Assembly: GCA_945891385.1 (NCBI GenBank)
Contig: CAMDDJ010000001.1
Location: forward strand, 92,921-156,920
From: Candidatus Kuenenia stuttgartensis
GTDB taxonomy: Bacteria; Planctomycetota; Planctomycetia; Pirellulales; UBA1268
DNA: 64,000 nucleotides
Direction: 5' to 3'
Under the pieces are notes generated by a model that was not told where the DNA came from, ran no database searches, and saw nothing but the letters and a program-made list of their open reading frames with translations. Of the stretch, positions 56,396 through 64,000 are shown one piece after another. The position numbers were made by a program, and so were the translations under genes. Position 1 is the first letter of the stretch. Every line of letters begins with the position of its first letter.

Positions 56396-56526
56396 GGAGT
56401 TACCCGTGCCAGCTCGTCGGACGTTCGCTCCGGCCATCCTGGTCTTTCGCTCACTCGGAGGAACTTCGCTTCGCCTTCGTGGCTCTGCTCGGTTTCCGAC
56501 GCCGCTCGATTGGCACGGGCAACTCC
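56396..56526. repeat. Palindrome-bounded dispersed repeat, copy 3
   Basis: Ends GGAGTTACCCGTGCCA / TGGCACGGGCAACTCC (15/16 inverted match); core matches 5411-5493. Confidence 0.85.
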
Positions 56527-56602
56527 TCCACCCCGTGCGTCTGCACGCTGTTTGACAGATTGCTGCTCCAGCCATTGATAATCCAACTGCATCGAATCGA
56601 GG

Positions 56603-57145
56603 ATGACAGGCATGACCGCACCGGCCCGTACTGTGCTCGTGATCATGGGCGTTGCCGCCTGCGGCAAGACCGTGGTGGGGCGGACCCTGGCCGAGCAACT
56701 CAGGGGGCGGTTCGTGGATGGTGACGACTACCACCCGGCCGACAACGTGGCAAAAATGGCAGCGGGCAGCGGGCTCACGGACGCCGATCGGTGGCCGTGG
56801 CTCGATCGGCTGCACGCAATCCTCTCCGAGCATCTCGCCGGTGATTCGCCGGTTCCGCTGGTCGTCGCCTGCTCGGCCCTGGCCCGCCGGTATCGCGATC
56901 GCCTGCGAGGCGGCCTGCCGTTTGAGCGAGTCCGGTTCGTCCATCTCGCCGCGGACTTCGACACGATCCTCGGCCGGCTCGAGGCCCGGCAGGGCCACTT
57001 CATGAAGGGGCGGGCCATGCTCGAAGATCAGTTCGCGACGCTCGAACCGCTCGCACCGGACGAGGTGTCCGCCGGGAGTCTCGTTCTCGATGCGGCGAAC
57101 CCGGTCGCGGCGATCGTCGAGCGGCTCGTGGGTTGCTCGGGCTGA
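56603..57145 (+). CDS. gntK: Gluconokinase
   Basis: 'VIMGVAACGKTVVGRTLAEQLRGRFVDGDDYHPADNVAKMAAGSGLTDADRWPWL'. Confidence 0.92.
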   Translation: MTGMTAPARTVLVIMGVAACGKTVVGRTLAEQLRGRFVDGDDYHPADNVAKMAAGSGLTDADRWPWLDRLHAILSEHLAGDSPVPLVVACSALARRYRDRLRGGLPFERVRFVHLAADFDTILGRLEARQGHFMKGRAMLEDQFATLEPLAPDEVSAGSLVLDAANPVAAIVERLVGCSG

Positions 57146-57191
57146 CGCCTTCCGGGCCGGGACGGTGGATCAGCGCGGCGCCGATCGCTCT

Positions 57192-59132
57192 CTATCGTGC
57201 AGCCGGAAGCACGAGTTCGCCGATCAGGTTCGTTCGCCGGCTCGCGCCCGGCTGACGCATCAGGTTCTGGAGGAGATCGACGTGCTGCTCGTAGACGCCG
57301 CGGGGGCTCGTGTCGTGCCGCACGCAGATCCAGGCCGCCTTGCCCACGATCTCACCCATCATTCCGCAGGTTCGCATCACCCGCACCGGCCCGAGCGCCT
57401 CGCGTTCCACGCTGATGTCGCGGCCCGCCATGAAGAGGTTGCCCACGTTCCGACTGTAGAGGCAGCGGTAGGGCGCCCAGTAGGGGCCCTCGTAGCGATA
57501 CTCCTTGCCGGTCGTGCAGATCGAGATGAACTCATCGCCCGTGAGGCCCTGGCTGTAGTCGGGGTGGGGCTCGTGGATGTCGATGTGCCAGGTGTTGGGA
57601 AAGGCCGGATCGGGGAACTTCCGGCTTTCCTTGAAGTCCTTGACGGTGAGGATCACGTCGCCCAGCAGGCGCCGGGATTCCCGCTTGCCGGCGATGAAGG
57701 CCGACCAGCCGAGCCTGTGGTTGGCGTACTTGCCGTCGGTGTTCTTGAGTGCGTCCCACGCCCCATACATCGCCCGGAGGTTGCGGTCGCGGATCCGCTC
57801 CAGGTCGGTAAAGGGATCGTCGCCGAAGCCGCTCTCCCAGAACCAGCCGCCCAGGCCCGCCAGGCCCTTGCCCGCCCACTGGCCGGTGAACGAGGCCCGG
57901 CCGGGAAACGGCTTGTCGGTAAGGTCGAGGGCCCACTCGAGTCGCGGGAAGGGGGCGGCCACCTGCCCCGCCTCCGTCTGCACCGTGAGCGCTTCCTTGT
58001 CCTTACATTCGCAGCCGAGCACCTCGGTCTGGTTGGCCTGGTCGAGCACGTTCCAGAGATTGCTCGCCCCCATCAGCCCCTCGTTCGAGATCTCGTAGTC
58101 GGCGCCGGCGAGGTAGCCGACCGTGGCGTCGCCGGTGCAGTCGGCAAACAGCCGGCCCCGGATCGACACGCGGCGAGCCGAACGCGTGCTCTGGGCGGTG
58201 ACCGCCCTGATCAGGCCGGCATCAGCCTCGACCGCGTTGACCCGATGCTCGAGGAAGAGCGTGATCCGCGGCTCGGCCCGGACCGCCGCGAGCTTGCGGT
58301 CGTCGGCATAGATCGCCCCCCGCTTGGCGTTGCCATCGCCCGGGCCTTTGGGCGGGCAGAGTTCCTCGACGATCTCGCCGACATGCGGAAACGGCTCCTG
58401 GCAGGTGTGGCCCTCGGGCCAGACCCGCACCTCGCTGCTGCCGTTGCCGCCGAGCACCGGTCGATCCTGGATCAGGGCCACGGTCAGCCCGTTGCGGGCC
58501 GCCGACAAGGCCGCCGCCGTGCCCGCCACGCCGCCGCCGACCACCACCAGGTCAAACTGGCCGCCGTCCTCAGGCTGCTCCTGGAGCCCGAGCAGCTTGC
58601 GTCGCCACCCGGCCATCTCAGGGCCTGCATTCGGCCGAAACGGATCGGCATCGGTCGCGAATAGGATCGCATCGCAGCGGCCTTCGAAGCCGGTCAGGTC
58701 GTGGAGGGCCAGTTCAGCCTCGCGGCCGACCGTAACCGTTCCGCCCGGCTGCCAATGCCACTCGGCCCCCGTGGTGCCGAACGTCTCAGCCAGCGGCACG
58801 CCATCGACCACCACCTGAAACCGCCCCGGTGCGCCCGGAGCGTTCCAGGGTGCGACCCAGTCGCGGGTCCGCACCCAGATGTGGTAGGTGCCGGCGGCCG
58901 GAAACGTGACGCGCGTCGTCGCATCGGCCACCGGCACGCCGAGGCCGTGGGCCAGGAGATAGGGCGAGCCCATCTGATCCATCGACTGCTGGTCGAGATC
59001 CCAGCCGCCGAGTTGGGCGAATTGCTCCGCCTCGACGAGGAGTGTGTCGGCAGCGACGAAACCTCCGCCCGCGTGCAGCGACGCGGCGAGCCCGACGACC
59101 AGTGCTCGGATGAACCAGATCGCGGTGCGCAT
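57192..59132 (-). CDS. Exported FAD-dependent oxidoreductase
   Basis: 'DLVVVGGGVAGTAAALSAARNGLTVALIQDRPVLGGNGSSEVRVWPEG' FAD-binding motif; signal peptide. Confidence 0.88.
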   Translation of the reverse strand: MRTAIWFIRALVVGLAASLHAGGGFVAADTLLVEAEQFAQLGGWDLDQQSMDQMGSPYLLAHGLGVPVADATTRVTFPAAGTYHIWVRTRDWVAPWNAPGAPGRFQVVVDGVPLAETFGTTGAEWHWQPGGTVTVGREAELALHDLTGFEGRCDAILFATDADPFRPNAGPEMAGWRRKLLGLQEQPEDGGQFDLVVVGGGVAGTAAALSAARNGLTVALIQDRPVLGGNGSSEVRVWPEGHTCQEPFPHVGEIVEELCPPKGPGDGNAKRGAIYADDRKLAAVRAEPRITLFLEHRVNAVEADAGLIRAVTAQSTRSARRVSIRGRLFADCTGDATVGYLAGADYEISNEGLMGASNLWNVLDQANQTEVLGCECKDKEALTVQTEAGQVAAPFPRLEWALDLTDKPFPGRASFTGQWAGKGLAGLGGWFWESGFGDDPFTDLERIRDRNLRAMYGAWDALKNTDGKYANHRLGWSAFIAGKRESRRLLGDVILTVKDFKESRKFPDPAFPNTWHIDIHEPHPDYSQGLTGDEFISICTTGKEYRYEGPYWAPYRCLYSRNVGNLFMAGRDISVEREALGPVRVMRTCGMMGEIVGKAAWICVRHDTSPRGVYEQHVDLLQNLMRQPGASRRTNLIGELVLPAAR

Positions 59133-59150
59133 GTTAGATGGTCTCCTTCT

Positions 59151-59201
59151 TCAACTCAAAATCCCCTTGACCAACTCTCCGTGCACGGCTGTTTCACGCA
59201 A
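59151..59201 (-). pseudogene. Remnant 3' end of a DUF1501-type gene (reads RETAVHGELVKGILS*)
   Basis: 36-nt match (32/36) to the 3' end of the DUF1501 gene at 59279-59314, with the stop codon retained. Confidence 0.6.
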
Positions 59202-59278
59202 CCCCTCAGCCTCGTGCTTCGGTTTGCTTGGCGGCCGTCCGGCCGCTGGCGAGCGGGGCCGGGCATCCCGCCCGGCAA

Positions 59279-60730
59279 TCAACTCAGAATTCCTTTCACC
59301 AACTCTCCGTGCACGTCCGTCAACCTGAAATCCCGTCCCTGGTAGGGGAAGGTGAGCCGCAGGTGGTCGATGCCGAGCAGGTGGAGGATCGTGGCGTTCA
59401 GGTCGTGGACATGCACCTTTTGATCCGGCGTGGTCACGTTGTAGGAGTACTCGTCGGTCGCTCCCCAGGTGAGGCCGGGGCGAATCCCCGCCCCCGCCAG
59501 GAGCATCGTGAAGCAGCGGGGATGATGGTCGCGGCCGTAGTTCGTTTCGGTGAGCGTGCCTTGCGAGTAGATCGTCCGCCCGAACTCGCCCCCCCAGACC
59601 ACGAGCGTCTCGTCGAGGAGGCCCCGCTGGTCGAGATCGTCGAGCAGGGCCGCCGTGGCCTGGTCGGTGTCGCGGCATTGCCCCTTGATCGCGGCCGGGA
59701 GGCCGCCGTGGTGGTCCCAGCCCATGTGGAAGAGCTGCACAAACCGTACGCCCCGCTCCGAGAGCCGGCGGGCGAGCAGACAGTTGGCGGCGTAGCTGCC
59801 CGGCCGGGCGACGTCGGGCCCGTAGGACTCGATCACGTGCCGGTGCTCGTCCGAGAAGTCGACGATCTCCGGCACGCTCGTCTGCATCCGGAAGGCCATC
59901 TCATATTGGGCGGTGCGGGCTGCGATCTCGGGATCGCCGACGAGCGTCTGCCGCATCCCGTTGAGCGCGGCGATCCGATCGAGCGTGGCCCGGCGACGAT
60001 CCCGGTGCAGGCCAGGCGGATCGGCGAGGTAGAGCACGGGGTCGCCCGCGTTGCGGAACCGCACCCCCTGATGCTCGGTGGGGAGAAAGCCAGCCCCCCA
60101 GAGCCGATCGTAGAGCGGCTGGTCGTCGGTCCGGCCGCTGCCGAAGCTCGTGAGCACGATGTAGGCGGGCAGGTCGGCGTTGTCGCTTCCCAGGCCATAG
60201 CTCACCCACGACCCGATGCTCGGCCGGCCGGCCAGTTGATGGCCCGTCTGAAAAAAGGTGATCGCCGGGTCGTGGTTGATCTGCTCCGTGACCATCGAGC
60301 GGATCATGCACCAGCGGTCGGCATGCCGGGCCATGTGGGGCACGAGGTCGCTGAACCACATGCCGGATTCACCGTGCTGGGCGAAGCGGAAGATCGAGGG
60401 AGCGACCGGGAAGGTTTTCTGCCCGCTGGTCATCGTGGTCAGCCGCTGGCCCTGCCGGATCGAATCGGGCAGGTCTTCGCCCCGCCGCTTCTCCATCTCG
60501 GGCTTGGGGTCGAAGAGGTCCATCTGGGACGGGGCGCCCGATTGGAAGAGGTAGATGATCCGCTTGGCCTTGGCCGGCAGATGCGGCCCCAGACTTGCTG
60601 CCTGCGCCATGGCCGGTGGCACGAGCAGGCTGGCGAGCGCCGTCGACCCGAGCGCCCCCGCGGTGGATGAGAGGAACACCCGGCGATTGAGGGCGTCTTG
60701 GGTCTGGAGAACGCGACGGGTGTCGGTCAT
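59279..60730 (-). CDS. DUF1501 domain-containing protein with Tat-like signal
   Basis: 'NRRVFLSSTAGALGSTALASLL', 'KRIIYLFQSGAPSQMDLFDPKPEM', 'VVWGGEFGRTIYSQGTLTETNYGRDHHPRCFTMLLAGAGIRPG'. Confidence 0.93.
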   Translation of the reverse strand: MTDTRRVLQTQDALNRRVFLSSTAGALGSTALASLLVPPAMAQAASLGPHLPAKAKRIIYLFQSGAPSQMDLFDPKPEMEKRRGEDLPDSIRQGQRLTTMTSGQKTFPVAPSIFRFAQHGESGMWFSDLVPHMARHADRWCMIRSMVTEQINHDPAITFFQTGHQLAGRPSIGSWVSYGLGSDNADLPAYIVLTSFGSGRTDDQPLYDRLWGAGFLPTEHQGVRFRNAGDPVLYLADPPGLHRDRRRATLDRIAALNGMRQTLVGDPEIAARTAQYEMAFRMQTSVPEIVDFSDEHRHVIESYGPDVARPGSYAANCLLARRLSERGVRFVQLFHMGWDHHGGLPAAIKGQCRDTDQATAALLDDLDQRGLLDETLVVWGGEFGRTIYSQGTLTETNYGRDHHPRCFTMLLAGAGIRPGLTWGATDEYSYNVTTPDQKVHVHDLNATILHLLGIDHLRLTFPYQGRDFRLTDVHGELVKGILS

Positions 60731-60734
60731 GGCA

Positions 60735-63700
60735 TCACTCCCGCATCACGAATTCGTCGAGGTTGATCAGCACGTTGGCGGCCACGATCGAGGCGGCGAA
60801 CTCCGGGGGCGACACGCCCGCCGGCGGCGGTGCTGGTCCGGCGGCGATGAGGTGCCCGGCCGCCTCGGGGTCGGCTGCAAAGGCCGCGAGGTCGGCCTCG
60901 AATCCCGCCCTGAGCGTCGCGAGTTCGCGGTCGCTCGGCGGCCGGCCGATGGCCACGCGGAAGCCATGCCGCAGGCGGTCGGCCGTGGCCTCGCCCCCCT
61001 CCGTCAGCATCCGCCCGGCGAGCGCCTGGGCGGCCTCGACGAAGGTCGGCTCGTTGAGCAGCGCCAAGGCCTGCAGCGGTGTGTTGGTCCGCGACCGCCG
61101 GACCTGGCAGGTCTCGCGGTTGGGCGCGTCGAAGAGCAGCATCGTCGGCGGCGCGGCCGTCCGTTTCCAGATCGTGTACATGCTCCGCCGGTGGCGGCCC
61201 GGGCCGGTGTCGGGCTTGTAGCCCCGCAGGTCGCCGTAGCGACTCGTGTCGTCCCAGACGCCCTCCGGCATCCAGGGCCGCACGCTCGGTCCGCCGATCG
61301 TCGGCACGAGTTGGCCCGCGACCGCGAGCGCCTGGTCGCGGACGATCTCGGCCGGTAGCCGAATCCGGCTCGCCCGGGCCAGCAGCCGGTTTTCCGGATC
61401 CCGGGCCAGATGATCCGGCGTGATGGCGGCCGACTGCCGATAGACGCTTGACATGACGAGCAGCTTGATGACAGCCTTCATGTTCCAGGGGCCGGCCGGT
61501 CGGCCATCGACCGAGGGCAACGAGCTGCCTTCCATGAACTCGACCGCGAGCCAGTCGAGGAGTTCAAGATGGCTCGGATACTCGGCCTGACTCCCGAGGT
61601 TCTCACTCGTCTTCACCAGCCCGGTGCCGAAGAACCGCTCCCACAGCCGGTTCACCTGCACCCGCGCGGTCAGCGGGTTGTCACGCGACACGATCCAGCG
61701 GGCCAAGGAGAGCCGATCGGTCGCGGTGCCGGGCGGGAGCGGCGGCAGGAACGCGGGCAGGCCGGCCGTGACCTTGTCGCCGGGCTTGTCGTATTCACCG
61801 CGGACGAGGATGAACGCATCGCGGGCTGGCCCCTCCCGCATCACCATGGCGGAGGGCAGCGTATTGCGAAAATCGGCGAGGCTCTTCTTCGCGGCCTCGC
61901 GGGCCGCTTCCGCCCGGCGGATCGGCCCGTCCACTCGGCTGCGATACAGCTTCCGCACGGCGGCCCGCTGCTCGGGGGATCGTTGCTCGGCCGAGATGGC
62001 TAAGGCCGTCCGCACGTCGTCGGGCAGGTCGAAGCCTTTGACGCCGAGCACCGACGGGTCGGCGGCTGTGATCGCCAGGCGGAATCGTCCGATCGAATGG
62101 TGGTCGAGCGCCTCCTGGCGGATCCGCACGATGATCCGCGAGTTCTCCGAGACAACCGTGGCCGCGGCAGGAAACACCGCCAGCCTTCGCGGCTGCCGCT
62201 TGGCCGGATCGTGACCGTCGATCGCCCAGCCCTTCCCGGCGCGGCCGGCGAGCACCGCTGCCGCCGGCCAGTTTCGCTGCTCGTAGTCGGCCTCCGCCCG
62301 CGCGAGTTTCACCGGGATCGGGTCGCCGCCCTCGGCAGGTTCGATCTCCAGCTCGATCTTCGAGACCACGATGTTGCCGTTGCCCCGGCGGCCGAAGCCG
62401 CCCTGCGCCAGGGCCGGGTCGGGCACCACTTCCAACTGCAGCCCGCCGAAGGATTGTCCCGGCAGCAGCGCCTCGAACTCGTAGGTGTCGCGGGGGGCTT
62501 CCGTGCCCTCGACCTGCCACGAACCGTCTTCGAGTCGCTTGAAGCTCGCGCCGCTGGCGGATGCGAACTCGAGGGGCTCGAAGGCCGACCAGGCTGCGGC
62601 GCCGGTGTCGATCACCGGGCCGAGCGACCGCTCCCAGCGGGCCACGAGCTGATCGATGTCTTTGAGCTCTGCCGCCACCGCGGCCTCCGCGTCGGAGACG
62701 ACCTGGGCGAGCCGGGCCAGTTCCAACTCCTGCTCCGGGCCGGGCAGCTCGAGCAGCGGATCCGAATTGCCGCCGGCTCGGTTCTGCCCGCCCATGATCG
62801 TGCCCGTCTCGGGCACGTTGTTGAAGATCGCGTAGAGCGCGTAGAACTCCCGCTGCGAGAGTGGATCGTATTTGTGGTCGTGGCAGCGGGCGCAGCCGGC
62901 GGTGAGCCCGAGCCAGGTCTGGCAGGTGGTCTCGACCCGATCGATGACGGTCTCCACCCGCCATTCTTCGGCGATGATGCCCCCTTCGCCGTTGATGCGA
63001 TGGTTGCGATTGAAGCCCGTGGCCACGATCTGTTCGCGACTCGGATCGGGCCGCATGTCGCCGGCGATCTGGTCGACCGTGAACTCGTCGAAGGGAAGAT
63101 TGGCGTTGAAGGAGCGGATCAGCCAATCCCGCCACGGCCAGTTGGAGCGGCTGGAGTCGGTCTGATACCCGTGGCTGTCGGCGTAGCGGGCGGCATCGAG
63201 CCAGTCGATCGCCAGCCGCTCGCCGTAGTGTGGGCTGGCGAGCAGCGCATCGACGTAGCGCTCGTAGCCGGCTGCCGAGGGATCGGCCAGGAAGCGGTCG
63301 ACGGCGTCGGGCGTGGGGGGAAGGCCGGTGAGGTCGAGAGCCAGCCGCCGGGCGAGGGTGACGGGATCAGCTTCGGGATTCGGCCGCAGGCCCTCGGCCT
63401 CGAGCCGCGCCAGGATGAAGCGGTCGACCGGAGTCGTCGGCCAGGCCGCGTCATGAACCGCCGGCAGCTCCGGCTGCTCGATCCGCTGAAACGCCCAGTG
63501 GTCCTCGTATTCGGCGCCTTCCTCGATCCAGCGGCGGAGCACCGCTGCTTCCGCGGCGGTGAGCGGCTTGCCAACCTCGGGGGGCGGCATCACCGTGTCG
63601 GAATCGCTGCTCGCGATCCTTGCGACGAGTTCGCTCGAGCCGGCGTCGTGGGGCACGATCGCCGCCGCTCCGCTTTCGAGCGAAGCGATGGCGGTCGCGC

Positions 63701-63920
63701 GGGTGTCGAGCCGCAGGCCGGCCTGACGATCCTCCTCGTCGGGGCCGTGACAGGCGAAGCAGCGATCCGAAAGCAGCGGCCGCACGTCGCGATTGAAATT
63801 GAGCGGAGCATCCGCCGCCCTGAGGGATGGTGCCAGCAGGCAGGCACCGAGCACGAGGCCGCAGCGCACGGCAGACATGGCGACAGCGTGGCCCATGACC
63901 GTTGTGAGCATCATGCGCAT
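60735..63920 (-). CDS. PSD1 / planctomycete cytochrome C domain protein (DUF1549-DUF1553)
   Basis: 'VRPLLSDRCFACHGPDEEDRQAGLRLDTRATA', 'DLTGLPPTPDAVDRFLADPSAAGYERYVDALLASPHYGERLAIDWLDAARYADSHGYQ', 'RVQVNRLWERFFGTGLVKTSENLGSQAEYPSHLELLDWLA'. Confidence 0.93.
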   Translation of the reverse strand: MRMMLTTVMGHAVAMSAVRCGLVLGACLLAPSLRAADAPLNFNRDVRPLLSDRCFACHGPDEEDRQAGLRLDTRATAIASLESGAAAIVPHDAGSSELVARIASSDSDTVMPPPEVGKPLTAAEAAVLRRWIEEGAEYEDHWAFQRIEQPELPAVHDAAWPTTPVDRFILARLEAEGLRPNPEADPVTLARRLALDLTGLPPTPDAVDRFLADPSAAGYERYVDALLASPHYGERLAIDWLDAARYADSHGYQTDSSRSNWPWRDWLIRSFNANLPFDEFTVDQIAGDMRPDPSREQIVATGFNRNHRINGEGGIIAEEWRVETVIDRVETTCQTWLGLTAGCARCHDHKYDPLSQREFYALYAIFNNVPETGTIMGGQNRAGGNSDPLLELPGPEQELELARLAQVVSDAEAAVAAELKDIDQLVARWERSLGPVIDTGAAAWSAFEPLEFASASGASFKRLEDGSWQVEGTEAPRDTYEFEALLPGQSFGGLQLEVVPDPALAQGGFGRRGNGNIVVSKIELEIEPAEGGDPIPVKLARAEADYEQRNWPAAAVLAGRAGKGWAIDGHDPAKRQPRRLAVFPAAATVVSENSRIIVRIRQEALDHHSIGRFRLAITAADPSVLGVKGFDLPDDVRTALAISAEQRSPEQRAAVRKLYRSRVDGPIRRAEAAREAAKKSLADFRNTLPSAMVMREGPARDAFILVRGEYDKPGDKVTAGLPAFLPPLPPGTATDRLSLARWIVSRDNPLTARVQVNRLWERFFGTGLVKTSENLGSQAEYPSHLELLDWLAVEFMEGSSLPSVDGRPAGPWNMKAVIKLLVMSSVYRQSAAITPDHLARDPENRLLARASRIRLPAEIVRDQALAVAGQLVPTIGGPSVRPWMPEGVWDDTSRYGDLRGYKPDTGPGRHRRSMYTIWKRTAAPPTMLLFDAPNRETCQVRRSRTNTPLQALALLNEPTFVEAAQALAGRMLTEGGEATADRLRHGFRVAIGRPPSDRELATLRAGFEADLAAFAADPEAAGHLIAAGPAPPPAGVSPPEFAASIVAANVLINLDEFVMRE

Positions 63921-64000
63921 CGCTCCTCGGAGACGCCCACGTCGCCGTCGCGAGCCAGGCTCTCGACGCGGCCCCGAGCGAAGATGACGGAGCGATCAGC

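Overview
A 64 kb, high-GC, almost entirely protein-coding bacterial chromosomal segment. A planctomycete origin is inferred from a PSD1/DUF1549-DUF1553 cytochrome gene next to a DUF1501 gene, a PEP-CTERM/dockerin-like protein, and many long conserved hypotheticals. Recognisable genes include the secDF 3' end, tilS, dapF, dnaA, an xseA-xseB-ispA-dxs-nadK cluster, ctpA/prc, ruvX, a mannose-1-P guanylyltransferase, metK, waaA, secA, a DUF1854 ABC exporter, a cytochrome-bd-like/heme-c membrane pair, galK, a GH2 beta-galactosidase, selO, an SSS symporter, gluconokinase, and an FAD-oxidoreductase/DUF1501/PSD1 cluster. I saw no rRNA, CRISPR array, phage, transposase or known defence island. The most interesting signals are: (1) a palindrome-bounded intergenic repeat at three loci, one copy joined to a 72-bp tandem array; (2) a second copy of the DUF1501 3' end differing only at synonymous sites; (3) a LamG-like insertion inside the GH2 barrel; (4) a bd-oxidase-like two-gene unit with a fused CxxCH domain; (5) a multi-hairpin leader before the PEP-CTERM gene; (6) a 36-aa transmembrane microprotein missing from the ORF track. 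All functional calls come from reading sequence motifs; no database search was run.
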